From contig NZ_CP150235.1 of the NCBI RefSeq assembly GCF_037974355.1, forward strand, positions 1-64,000: a stretch of DNA of 64,000 nt. The letters are read 5' to 3'. The notes beneath the pieces are model-generated. The model saw only the letters and a program-made list of their open reading frames with translations. It was not told where the DNA came from and made no database searches. The position numbers and the translations under genes are program-made. Numbering within the stretch: position 1 is the first letter of the stretch; each line of letters opens with the position of its first letter. Shown here piece after piece: positions 25,492 through 33,466 of this stretch. The stretch is from Paenibacillus sp. FSL R5-0517 (lineage in GTDB: Bacteria > Bacillota > Bacilli > Paenibacillales > Paenibacillaceae).

Positions 25492-26463
25492 ATGTCCTTT
25501 CAACAGATTATGGGTCAACAAGCGGCCAAGCAAATGTTACAAAGCAGTTTGAGACGTCAGGCAATAAGCCACGCGTATTTATTTAGCGGTCCAGCGGGAA
25601 GCGGGCAACGGAAGACGGCAATTACCTTTGCCAAGGCAATATTCTGTACAGAGCTTGAAGATGACGCGTGCGGGCAATGTCTTGAATGTCGTAAGGTGGA
25701 TCATGGTAACCACCCGGATCTAACCATGCTTGCACCAGATGGAAACAATATTAAAATAGATCAAATCCGGGATCTGCAGCGTATCTTTTCATACCGATCA
25801 GAGGCAGGTCATCCCAAAGTATATATTATAGAACAAGCCGAGAAAATGACGGTTCAGGCAGCAAACAGTTTGTTGAAATTCCTGGAGGAACCGCAGGTAC
25901 CGGCAGTTGGCATCCTGATTACAGATAATGGACAGGCCATGTTGCCTACGATTCGTTCACGCTCCCAATTGGTGCCGTTCAGCGCACTCAATCCGGAAGA
26001 GATGCTGCAATCACTAATTGAGGAAGGGCACCCTGCCAATCTGGCTCGCTCTGCCGTCCATTTAGCGTCAGGATTGGAAGCATGTAGAGAAATTCTCCAG
26101 CAGAATTGGTTTGCAGAAATTAGAAACGTAATGTTACAATTAGGGAAGGAGTCCCTGGGTAGAGGAAGTACATCATTGATCTCTGCACAGCAGAAGCTTT
26201 TTAAAACCGGACTCTCTGAACACCTGGACATGTTACTCAGTTTGTTCCATCTATGGTTTAGGGACATGCTGTATGTTCAGTACGATAGGCATGAACATAT
26301 CGTTTTTATAGATCAGTTAGACATGCTATCTCAGTTGGCACATACCCGCAGCACAGAGCAGTGGGTCTCCTATATGGATATGGCCGCAGCATGCAGAAAA
26401 AAATTGCGTTTTAACGTCAATGGCCAGCTTTGTCTGGAGCAATTTTTGATCGGTTTGGCATAA
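25492..26463 (+). CDS. holB: DNA polymerase III subunit delta'
   Basis: Delta' is a clamp-loader subunit that helps place the DnaN ring on DNA. The 323-residue product has an AAA+ fold and a four-Cys zinc site at Cys52, 60, 63 and 66. The P-loop reads GPAGSGQRKT at 33-42: Gln39 replaces the invariant Lys, or two residues are inserted before Lys-Thr. Delta' subunits are known to lack ATPase activity in some bacteria, so this need not be damaging. ATG 25492 has GAGGAGG and lies nine bases after yaaR. Confidence 0.92.
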   Translation: MSFQQIMGQQAAKQMLQSSLRRQAISHAYLFSGPAGSGQRKTAITFAKAIFCTELEDDACGQCLECRKVDHGNHPDLTMLAPDGNNIKIDQIRDLQRIFSYRSEAGHPKVYIIEQAEKMTVQAANSLLKFLEEPQVPAVGILITDNGQAMLPTIRSRSQLVPFSALNPEEMLQSLIEEGHPANLARSAVHLASGLEACREILQQNWFAEIRNVMLQLGKESLGRGSTSLISAQQKLFKTGLSEHLDMLLSLFHLWFRDMLYVQYDRHEHIVFIDQLDMLSQLAHTRSTEQWVSYMDMAAACRKKLRFNVNGQLCLEQFLIGLA

Positions 26464-26580
26464 GACTGGGAGAGGGATAAGTTAGTTCCAATCATATGCA
26501 AACGGTTATAACTTCGGCCGGTTCCCTAAGAAGACGGGGCTTCAGACGAAGTGGGGTTGGCTTACAAGGGGGTTAATTTT

Positions 26581-27381
26581 TTGTACAGTGTAGTGGGTGT
26601 CCGTTTCAAAAAAGCGGGCAAAATTTATTACTTCGATCCCCTGGACCTTCCCATTGAGAAAGAAAACTGCGTTATCGTGGAGACAGCGCGGGGGGTAGAG
26701 TACGGTAAGGTTGTTGTTGGTAAGAAGGAAGTGGGCGAGTCCGATGTGGTGTTGCCGCTGAAGAAAGTCATCCGCGTTGCGGGCGAGACCGATGCCCGTG
26801 TGGTTGATGAAAATAAGCGTGCAGCGAAAGAAGCATTCGGTACTTGTTTAAATAAAATCAAAGACCATGGCCTCAAAATGAAGCTGGTCGATGTGGAATT
26901 TACGTTTGATCGCAATAAAATCATATTTTATTTTACAGCTGAAGGAAGAGTTGATTTCCGGGAGCTGGTCAAGGATCTGGCAAGCATATTCCGGACACGA
27001 ATCGAGCTGAGACAGATTGGTGTACGTGATGAAGCGAAGATGCTTGGCGGAATCGGACCTTGCGGCCGTGTATTGTGTTGTTCTTCCTGGCTGGGAGACT
27101 TTGAGCCGGTATCAATCAAGATGGCTAAAGATCAGAGCCTGTCACTGAATCCGACGAAAATTTCAGGGTTGTGCGGAAGACTCATGTGCTGTCTGAAATT
27201 TGAGCATGATAACTATGAAAGTGTGAGAGAAGAACTGCCAGCTGTAGGCAAATTGGTCGTCACCTCATTGGGTGAAGGAAAAGTTGTCGGAATTAATGCC
27301 GGTAGCCGCACAGTCCATGTTCAACTGTTCGACATCAGTAAAGTCAAAGAACTTCCGCTGGATGACGTCGTTATCAAGTAA
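26581..27381 (+). CDS. ricT: PSP1 domain protein RicT (YaaT)
   Basis: RicT is part of the Y-complex (RicA, RicF, RicT) that promotes RNase Y cleavages and affects the phosphorelay to Spo0A in B. subtilis. The 266-residue product has the PSP1 domain with VVGVRFKKAGKIYYFDP at the N-terminus, RGVEYGKVV, and the Cys cluster GPCGRVLCC and GLCGRLMCC that may hold an iron-sulfur centre. TTG 26581 is chosen because AAGGGGG lies eight bases upstream and homologs begin at this point. The frame is open ten codons further. Confidence 0.93.
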   Translation: MYSVVGVRFKKAGKIYYFDPLDLPIEKENCVIVETARGVEYGKVVVGKKEVGESDVVLPLKKVIRVAGETDARVVDENKRAAKEAFGTCLNKIKDHGLKMKLVDVEFTFDRNKIIFYFTAEGRVDFRELVKDLASIFRTRIELRQIGVRDEAKMLGGIGPCGRVLCCSSWLGDFEPVSIKMAKDQSLSLNPTKISGLCGRLMCCLKFEHDNYESVREELPAVGKLVVTSLGEGKVVGINAGSRTVHVQLFDISKVKELPLDDVVIK

Positions 27382-27409
27382 ACCATAAAGGTTGCTTCGG
27401 GGTGGAAAC

Positions 27410-27778
27410 TTGGAAAAGAAAAATCTGTTTACGCACATTCATGAAATGGAAACCCAACTGGGTCAGTTGCACGGTGATTTAGGAGAGTTAAAAATGATTG
27501 TGAAGGAGCTGCTTGAGGATAATCAGCGGCTTACCATCGAGAATGAGCAATTACGCAAATTGCTCAAACGTGAGGCTCCGGCAGATCTGCCAATCTCCTC
27601 AGCACTCGCTCCCGTAGCAAGACCAGCAGGTCCGGCTACAGGTGAAGATGTTGTGGGTGAAGGCTATGATAATCTGGCCCGGTTGTATCACGAAGGCTTC
27701 CATATCTGCAACGTCTATTATGGACATCTGCGGACGGAAGGCGATTGTCTGTTCTGCCTGTCTTTTTTGAATAAATGA
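27410..27778 (+). CDS. yabA: Replication initiation control protein YabA
   Basis: YabA binds DnaA and DnaN and restrains re-initiation at oriC. The 122-residue product has an N-terminal coiled-coil ([19 protein letters not shown]), a variable Pro/Ala linker (about 60-80), and a C-terminal zinc domain [24 protein letters not shown] 27410 gives MEKKNLF, matching the B. subtilis start, behind GGGGTGG. A terminator follows 4 bp after the stop. Confidence 0.94.
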   Translation: MEKKNLFTHIHEMETQLGQLHGDLGELKMIVKELLEDNQRLTIENEQLRKLLKREAPADLPISSALAPVARPAGPATGEDVVGEGYDNLARLYHEGFHICNVYYGHLRTEGDCLFCLSFLNK

Positions 27779-27782
27779 AGTG

Positions 27783-27810
27783 ACCGTAGGGATCCCCTAC
27801 GGTTTTTTTT
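27783..27810 (+). terminator. yabA terminator
   Basis: ACCGTAGGG (27783-27791) pairs with CCCTACGGT (27795-27803), 3-base loop, then an 8-base T tract. Confidence 0.9.
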
Positions 27811-27873
27811 CAAGGTTACAAACCTAAAAGTAACAAACATGAGATATAGAATACCGGAGGATGAGCGTAACAT

Positions 27874-28653
27874 ATGAAAGCAAATGAAGTCGCGTTACAG
27901 GAGTCAGAGCGGATTGATGATCTGCTCTCTCATGATTTAAGAATCATTCAAAGTGATGAAGTGTTCAGTTTTTCGATGGATGCGGTATTATTAGCCCGAT
28001 TTGCTTCCGTACCTAAACGCGGTCGTGTACTTGATTTGTGTACAGGTAACGGGGTGGTTCCCATTTTGCTTACAACGCGTACACAGGCTAGTCTGGAGGG
28101 AATCGAAATTCAGCCTCGTTTGGCGGATATGGCTCGTCGCAGCGTTCAATTAAATGCACTGGACGAATCAATTATGATTCGTGAAGGTGATTTGCGAGAA
28201 TTGGTGAAAGAAACGGGACATGCTGTATACGATGCAATAACGGTAAACCCCCCTTATATGCCCCTGAATGGCAGTGACCTCAAAATGAACACACATCAGG
28301 CAATGGCACGTCATGAGATCGGGTGTACCTTGGAAGAAGTGATCCAGGCTTGCAGTCGACTTGTACGTAATGGCGGCAAAGTATCGATGGTTCATCGTCC
28401 ACAGCGACTTGCAGAGATTATCTCGCTCATGCGTGAGTATAAGCTGGAGCCGAAACGAATTCGGATGGTACATCCCCGTGCTCATCTGGAAGCCAACATG
28501 GTATTAATTGAAGGCATGAAAGATGGTAAACCGGAAGTAAGGATGCTTCCTCCACTCATTGTCTACAATGAAGAGGGGAAATACTGCGAAGAGATTATGG
28601 ATATTTACTATGGCCAGCAACATGCTGAGCGTACTACGAAAGGAGGACTATAG
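27874..28653 (+). CDS. yabB: tRNA1(Val) A37 N6-methyltransferase family protein (TrmN6/YabB)
   Basis: This is a Rossmann-fold SAM-dependent methyltransferase of the TrmN6 family, which methylates adenine 37 of tRNA-Val in E. coli. The 259-residue product has the SAM-binding segment LDLCTGNGVVPILL near 55-68 and the adenine-methyltransferase motif NPPYMP near 127. The ATG at 27874 has a GGAGG site. rsmI begins two bases after its stop. In B. subtilis yazA (GIY-YIG) separates these two genes; it is missing here. Confidence 0.88.
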   Translation: MKANEVALQESERIDDLLSHDLRIIQSDEVFSFSMDAVLLARFASVPKRGRVLDLCTGNGVVPILLTTRTQASLEGIEIQPRLADMARRSVQLNALDESIMIREGDLRELVKETGHAVYDAITVNPPYMPLNGSDLKMNTHQAMARHEIGCTLEEVIQACSRLVRNGGKVSMVHRPQRLAEIISLMREYKLEPKRIRMVHPRAHLEANMVLIEGMKDGKPEVRMLPPLIVYNEEGKYCEEIMDIYYGQQHAERTTKGGL

Positions 28654-28655
28654 AG

Positions 28656-29540
28656 ATGACTTTGCATATTCAGAAAAGCTATGCGGAGCAGCTTGAAGGA
28701 TCAGGCAAGCTGTATCTGGTTGGAACACCCATTGGTAATCTGGAGGATATGACCTTCCGAGCCATCAAGACATTGCAGAGTTGTGACATCATTGCAGCAG
28801 AAGACACACGACAGACCCGGAAGCTGCTCACTCATTTTGAAATTACACCTTCGATGCTGTTTAGTTATCATGAGCATAACAAGGGGGCAAGTGGACCTGA
28901 ACTGATACGCTATATAATAGAAGGAAAAAATTTGGCACTCGTCAGTGATGCTGGTCTGCCAGCCATTTCGGACCCGGGATCCGACCTTGTACAGCTTGCA
29001 CTGGAAGCCGGAATAACGGTCATTCCCATCCCTGGACCCAATGCTGCATTATCTGCTCTGATCGTGTCCGGATTACCGACGGAGCGTTTTACATTCGGCG
29101 GTTTTTTGCCGCGGGAGAAAAAGGACATGCGAAAAGTGCTGGAGGCTTTTGACGAATCCAACGGGACTTTGTTATTTTATGAATCACCTCACCGTATTCG
29201 GAAAACATTAGTCCACCTCGAAGAAATTCTGGGTGATCGCTCCATTGTCCTTGCTCGTGAACTAACCAAGCGTCATGAGGAATTCGCAAGGGGTACTGTG
29301 AAGGAATGCATAGACTGGCTTGAAGAGCATCCACCTCTTGGCGAGTACTGTTTGCTGGTGGAAGGTATTAAGGAAGAGGAGCGGAAGGCTGAGCGCGAAG
29401 CATGGTGGCAGCTGATGTCACTTGCGGATCATGTCAGCCATTATGAGGGTGAAGGATATAATCGCAAAGATGCGATGAAAAAAACGGCAACCGATCGTGG
29501 TCTGACGAAGCGGGATGTATATAATGCGTTAATCGAGTAG
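28656..29540 (+). CDS. rsmI: 16S rRNA 2'-O-methyltransferase RsmI
   Basis: RsmI methylates the ribose of C1402 in the decoding centre of 16S rRNA. The 294-residue product has the tetrapyrrole-methylase-like fold with GKLYLVGTPIGNLEDMTFRA, AAEDTRQTRKLL, VSDAGLPAISDPG and PIPGPNAALSAL. It is translationally linked to yabB, two bases upstream, with AAAGGAGG at the end of that gene. abrB is convergent downstream. Confidence 0.95.
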   Translation: MTLHIQKSYAEQLEGSGKLYLVGTPIGNLEDMTFRAIKTLQSCDIIAAEDTRQTRKLLTHFEITPSMLFSYHEHNKGASGPELIRYIIEGKNLALVSDAGLPAISDPGSDLVQLALEAGITVIPIPGPNAALSALIVSGLPTERFTFGGFLPREKKDMRKVLEAFDESNGTLLFYESPHRIRKTLVHLEEILGDRSIVLARELTKRHEEFARGTVKECIDWLEEHPPLGEYCLLVEGIKEEERKAEREAWWQLMSLADHVSHYEGEGYNRKDAMKKTATDRGLTKRDVYNALIE

Positions 29541-29560
29541 CCAATCTAACCCAATATCTT

Positions 29561-29638
29561 CTGTTATGGGGAACATAACCTGAAAAGAACCTTATATTCA
29601 ACATTCATGTAGTTTTTGGGTAATGGAACCCATAACAG
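29561..29638. repeat. Inverted repeat between rsmI and abrB
   Basis: CTGTTATGGG (29561-29570) and CCCATAACAG (29629-29638) are perfect 10-bp arms; extending each arm to 20 bp keeps 16 matches. There is no T tract on either strand directly after it, so it may protect 3' ends rather than terminate. Confidence 0.55.
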
Positions 29639-29641
29639 GGC

Positions 29642-29680
29642 AAAAAAATACCTTCCGCGGTGGGGTTCACACCGGGAAGG
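29642..29680 (-). terminator. abrB terminator
   Basis: On the minus strand CCTTCC (29680-29675) and GGAAGG (29656-29651) bracket a GC-rich stem with GGTG/CACC inner pairing, followed by seven T residues (29648-29642 read in reverse). Confidence 0.8.
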
Positions 29681-29745
29681 CCATTAAGGAATATTAAAAA
29701 GGTTAGAAATAACAATTTAGATAAGTCCAGTATACCTGGTTTTTC

Positions 29746-30000
29746 TTATTTTGTCACAGGTGCAGGGATTTCGGAAATACATTCGTTACAAACAATTTTA
29801 CCTTTGAAGTAAGTAACGTTCTCTGCATTACCACAGAAGATACAAGCAGGCTCATATTTTTTCAACATGATGCGCTCGCCGTCAACATAGATTTCCAGAG
29901 CATCTTTTTCACCAATACCGAGCGTACGGCGCAATTCGATTGGAATAACTACCCGTCCCAGTTCGTCCACTTTTCTTACAATACCTGTTGATTTCATCAT
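29746..30000 (-). CDS. abrB: Transition-state regulator AbrB
   Basis: AbrB is a swapped-hairpin DNA-binding protein that represses stationary-phase and sporulation genes during growth. The 84-residue product has the family N-terminus MKSTGIVRKVDELGRVVIP and RRTLGIGEKDALEIYVDG. Its C-terminal part contains a CxxC pair (CIFC) and a second pair CNEC, forming a zinc-ribbon-like tail that differs from the B. subtilis C-terminus. The ATG at 30000 has AGGAGC upstream. A sigma-A promoter (30099-30071) and a Spo0A-type box between it and the gene support the classical Spo0A-AbrB circuit. Confidence 0.94.
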   Translation of the reverse strand: MMKSTGIVRKVDELGRVVIPIELRRTLGIGEKDALEIYVDGERIMLKKYEPACIFCGNAENVTYFKGKIVCNECISEIPAPVTK

Positions 30001-30040
30001 TATAATCAGTGCTCCTCTCAGCTAACTATCATTGTCATTA

Positions 30041-30049
30041 TTCGACATT
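30041..30049 (-). promoter_or_regulatory. Spo0A-type box in the abrB leader
   Basis: On the minus strand this reads AATGTCGAA, 7 of 9 against TTTGTCGAA with an intact TGTCGAA core. It sits about 15-23 bases downstream of the predicted abrB start point, the position at which Spo0A-P represses abrB in B. subtilis. Confidence 0.65.
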
Positions 30050-30070
30050 ATTTTATGTTTTATGATACTC

Positions 30071-30099
30071 ATCATACCAACGATTCCCAAAACAGTCAA
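30071..30099 (-). promoter_or_regulatory. abrB sigma-A promoter
   Basis: On the minus strand TTGACT (30099-30094), a 17-base spacer and TATGAT (30076-30071) make a near-consensus promoter 70 bp from the abrB start. Confidence 0.8.
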
Positions 30100-30194
30100 C
30101 CTTAAAATTAGCTTAAAATTAAGGCTGTTTTTCACAAGGTTACTGGTGGTAAGGGATTGGCAGCCATTTTTCGCATTTAAACAACAATGCCAAG

Positions 30195-30256
30195 TTTGTC
30201 GATTTGGAAAACGACAAAACTACGTTATTCGACAAAGTTCGTCATAACGTGTCGAA
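30195..30256. promoter_or_regulatory. Cluster of Spo0A-type boxes
   Basis: Four sites similar to TTTGTCGAA lie within 62 bp: TTTGTCGAT (30195-30203, 8 of 9), AACGACAAA inverted (30210-30218, 7 of 9), TTCGACAAA inverted (30228-30236, perfect) and CGTGTCGAA (30248-30256, 7 of 9). They are 60-120 bp upstream of the HD-domain gene and about 130 bp behind the abrB promoter, so either or both could be controlled. Confidence 0.6.
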
Positions 30257-30317
30257 TCTTAGGTGAATCGTGGAGCTCAAAGCGTTAATATAAAAGAAAT
30301 TAAAGGAGTGAATCGAC

Positions 30318-31595
30318 ATGGAACAACGACTAACGGAAGAGAAAGTATTCAAAGATCCGGTACATAATTATATCCACGTGCAAGATCCGGTTATATGGCA
30401 GTTAATTAACACCCCGGAATTTCAGCGTTTACGCCGGATTCGCCAACTCGGTACTTCTTACCTTACTTTTCACGGAGCAGAGCATAGCCGGTTCTCACAT
30501 TCACTAGGTGTTTATGAAATTACACGCAAGATCATCTCTCAATTTGAAAGAAGTCATTATTCAGATTGGCCGAAGGAAGAAAAGATTGTAGCTCTGTGTG
30601 CAGCTCTGCTTCATGATCTCGGGCATGGTCCATTCTCTCACTCCATCGAGGAAGCTTTTGACATGAATCACGAAGATTGGACTTGTCGCATTATTACAGG
30701 TGATACCGAAGTAGGGGCGATCTTAAGACGGTATGCTCCTGATTTTCCTGAGAAAGTGGCATCTGTCATTCAAAAAACGTACGAAAAGCCGATTGTCGTG
30801 AACTTGGTGACCAGCCCGCTTGATGCAGACCGAATGGACTATTTGCTCAGGGATGCTTATTTTACAGGTGTAAATTACGGCACGATTGACCTTGATCGCA
30901 TCCTTCGGATGCTGCGTCCTTATCATGGACGGATTGTAGTCAAGGAGTCAGGTATGCATGCTGTGGAGGATTACCTCATGTCTAGGTATCAGATGTATTG
31001 GCAGATTTACTTCCATCCGGTAACTCGTAGTTCTGAAATTCTATTGCGGCAAATATTCAAGCGAGCAAAAACACTCATACAGCATGATTTTCAATTTCGC
31101 TTCATGATTGATCCACTCCCTCAATTATTTGCAGGAGAATTATCCGTGGATGAATATTTGCAGTTGGATGAAGCATTAATTCAGACGGCATTTACACAGT
31201 GGCGAAAGGAGGACGATACTGTTCTGAGTGAGTTATGCGAACGTTTTATGGATCGCAAGTTATATAAGTATGTAGAGCTTGAACAGGTCGACTTGACAAT
31301 AATAGAAGAGATTCGGGAAGCTTTTGTACAGGCAGGTCTTGATCCCGAATATGATCTTGAAATTGATTTTCCTTCCGATAATCCGTATGATGTTTTTCGT
31401 CCGGATGAATCCACGGATAAGCAGATTCTTCTTCTGGATCGACAGGACAATTTACGTGAGTTGTCAGAAGTATCTGACATTGTCCGTTCCATCAGCGGGC
31501 TTCACCGGGGGAAACATCATTTGTATTACCCGCAAAACAAGGTGGATGCGATTATTCATGAATTACCGTCACATATACGCCCCTATTTCTTGTAA
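30318..31595 (+). CDS. HD-domain phosphohydrolase (YwfO/dGTPase-like)
   Basis: The 425-residue product is an HD-superfamily metal-dependent phosphohydrolase related to YwfO and SAMHD1-like dNTPases. The metal-binding pattern is visible: EHSRFSHSLG, LLHDLGHGPFSHSIE and, later, SPLDADRMDYLLRD. The N-terminus KVFKDPVHNYIHV and IRQLGTSYLTFHGAEHSR are family signatures. The substrate is probably a nucleotide but is not shown here. ATG 30318 has AAGGAGTGA. It occupies the place that metS holds in B. subtilis, between abrB and tatD, and lies downstream of a Spo0A-type box cluster. Confidence 0.83.
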   Translation: MEQRLTEEKVFKDPVHNYIHVQDPVIWQLINTPEFQRLRRIRQLGTSYLTFHGAEHSRFSHSLGVYEITRKIISQFERSHYSDWPKEEKIVALCAALLHDLGHGPFSHSIEEAFDMNHEDWTCRIITGDTEVGAILRRYAPDFPEKVASVIQKTYEKPIVVNLVTSPLDADRMDYLLRDAYFTGVNYGTIDLDRILRMLRPYHGRIVVKESGMHAVEDYLMSRYQMYWQIYFHPVTRSSEILLRQIFKRAKTLIQHDFQFRFMIDPLPQLFAGELSVDEYLQLDEALIQTAFTQWRKEDDTVLSELCERFMDRKLYKYVELEQVDLTIIEEIREAFVQAGLDPEYDLEIDFPSDNPYDVFRPDESTDKQILLLDRQDNLRELSEVSDIVRSISGLHRGKHHLYYPQNKVDAIIHELPSHIRPYFL

Positions 31596-31929
31596 TCGTG
31601 TGGGTATAATCCAATGAAGAATTTAGATATCAAAAGACTTTCAAAAAGAGCTATTTTTCATGATACAGTAATCTGCTTTAATGGGGAGTATATGTAGATC
31701 GACATAATTTTGTAAATGAAAGTAGGCAAAGTTAGCACAATCAGCAATATGTAGATCAGAATATCCTTATATCTTCTATATATTGTAGTTGTGAAGAAAC
31801 AAACGTAATGATGTAATATACAGATTGTCCAAAATGTTTTTTTGTATGAGTCATTAAAAAATTTGAATTTCACCAATTAAATTTTCAAAAGAAGATAGTC
31901 GTTATTTCGACATGAAGGGAGATACAGAC
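31596..31929. other. AT-rich gap before tatD
   Basis: No gene, terminator or riboswitch is apparent in this 334-bp AT-rich gap. It is likely to hold the tatD promoter, which I could not place confidently. Confidence 0.4.
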
Positions 31930-32700
31930 ATGATGCTGTTCGACACACATACACATCTGGATGCACCACAATTCGACGAGGACCGCGAGGACATGATTCA
32001 GCGTGCTGTGGATGCAGGAGTTGGTCGCATGATCAACATTGGCTTTAACCGGGAGACAATTCCAACCACAATGAAACTCGCTGAAACGTATGACTTTATC
32101 TATGCAGCTGTAGGTTGGCATCCCGTAGATGCGATCACAATGCAGGAGGGGGATTTGGAGTGGATTGCATCTTTATGCAAGCATGAAAAAGTGGTGGCAA
32201 TCGGTGAGATTGGATTGGATTATCACTGGGATACTTCACCGAAGGAAATACAGCATCGCGTATTACGACAACAAATTGCCTTGGCGCGTGAAGTGAACAT
32301 GCCGATTGTCATCCATAATCGGGATGCACATGAGGATATCATAAGAATTTTGCGTGAAGAGAAGGCGAGTGAGGTTGGTGGTGTGATGCACTCGTTCTCA
32401 GGCAGCTGGGAAACAGCGAAAAGTTGTCTCGATATGGGTTTCCATCTCTCCTTCGGAGGACCGATTACCTTCAAAAACGCAAAGCAACCCAAAGAGGTGC
32501 TGGCGAAGGTTCCGATGGACCGATTTTTCATTGAAACCGATGCTCCATATTTGACACCTCACCCTTATCGCGGGAAACGAAATGAGACAGCGCATGTACG
32601 TCTGGTTGCAGAGGCAGCTGCGGAAATTAAAGGCATTTCGGTGGAGGAAATTGCTGCAATAACCACCAAAAATGCCATGGAACGATTTGGAATTCGTTAA
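31930..32700 (+). CDS. tatD: TatD family metal-dependent deoxyribonuclease
   Basis: TatD-family proteins are TIM-barrel metal hydrolases with 3'-5' DNase activity. The 256-residue product has the metal motif DTHTHLD at the N-terminus, AIGEIGLDYH and ETDAPYLTPHPYRGKRNE. ATG 31930 is chosen over an in-frame ATG at 31912 because AAGGGAG lies nine bases upstream and homologs start MLFDTHTH. It corresponds to B. subtilis yabD. Confidence 0.92.
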   Translation: MMLFDTHTHLDAPQFDEDREDMIQRAVDAGVGRMINIGFNRETIPTTMKLAETYDFIYAAVGWHPVDAITMQEGDLEWIASLCKHEKVVAIGEIGLDYHWDTSPKEIQHRVLRQQIALAREVNMPIVIHNRDAHEDIIRILREEKASEVGGVMHSFSGSWETAKSCLDMGFHLSFGGPITFKNAKQPKEVLAKVPMDRFFIETDAPYLTPHPYRGKRNETAHVRLVAEAAAEIKGISVEEIAAITTKNAMERFGIR

Positions 32701-32944
32701 AAAAACGAGCAAATGAGGTGAAAAAGGCAGGTAAGCGGAGTTAATTTGCCCTTTGATCCAAATAAATCAAGAATATTACAATATTTTAACCAAATATTCA
32801 GAAAAACGTACTTGATCAACGCTTTACAACATGCATCAAAACAGGATATCATCTTTTCAGTGAATTGTTGTGCGGAAAATTGGACAGATGTTCGGGGGAT
32901 GAACAAAGGGACACTTTCCGATGAAACAACATTACTTTCATGAA
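32701..32944. other. Gap before the cyclic di-AMP riboswitch
   Basis: No gene is supported. It should contain the promoter of the riboswitch-yabE transcript, but I found no strong sigma-A match. Confidence 0.4.
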
Positions 32945-33193
32945 TCAGTCTCGCTGAGTCTCCGTTAACGGAGAGCGGGGGAACCAATAGGGCTTAAACA
33001 TCGGTGAATTTGGCCGATGCGCAACGTTCGCTGACCCAAAAGCAGCGAAGGGAACTGCGAAGCCGTATTTGATTTCTTCTTTGGGTCTCGGGGTGAATTC
33101 AAGGGCGTCCGCCATGAGCGGGTGACCCAAGATAGGGCGGCTCTCTTTCGCCCGAACCCGACAGCTAACCTCGCAAGCGGAAAAAGAGAGGCA
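32945..33193 (+). ncRNA. Cyclic di-AMP riboswitch (ydaO-yuaA type)
   Basis: The leader matches the ydaO-yuaA aptamer in order: TCGCTGAG and GAGCGGGGGAACCAATAG (32951-32990), GGGGTGAATTC near 33090, CCCGAACCCGACAGCTAACC (33151-33170) and TCGCAAGCGG. These are the conserved segments that bind two cyclic di-AMP molecules. About 100 bases separate the first and second conserved blocks, against about 20 in B. subtilis ydaO, so the helix there is greatly extended. A terminator at 33232-33276 gives an OFF switch for yabE, a cell-wall gene type often controlled by this aptamer. Confidence 0.9.
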
Positions 33194-33231
33194 ACCTCGT
33201 GCATGAATTTCCGATATTCAAAATCATTCGG

Positions 33232-33276
33232 AAGCCACGAAAGAGTTCCTCTTACACTCTTTCTTTGGCTTTTTTG
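33232..33276 (+). terminator. Riboswitch expression-platform terminator
   Basis: AAGCCA (33232-33237) and AAAGAGT (33240-33246) pair with ACTCTTT (33256-33262) and TGGCTT (33266-33271), followed by TTTTTT. Confidence 0.85.
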
Positions 33277-33466
33277 TTTTTGAATAAAAGAAATGTTGTC
33301 ATCATACGGTAGGTATTCAGGAGGATGACATCATGTTGCGAAGATTGATTCATGGTGCAGAACCGATCAGTTGGTTCGATCTGTGTTCTGTAGAAAATTT
33401 GGTATAGTCACGTCAAAGACATCATGCGTTACTTTAGACGGCGAGGCTATGAAGGAGGACGGAGAA

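Noticed and set aside
32746..32943. 65-residue frame before the riboswitch
   Set aside because: No ribosome-binding site; it ends as the riboswitch begins, in leader or promoter DNA.
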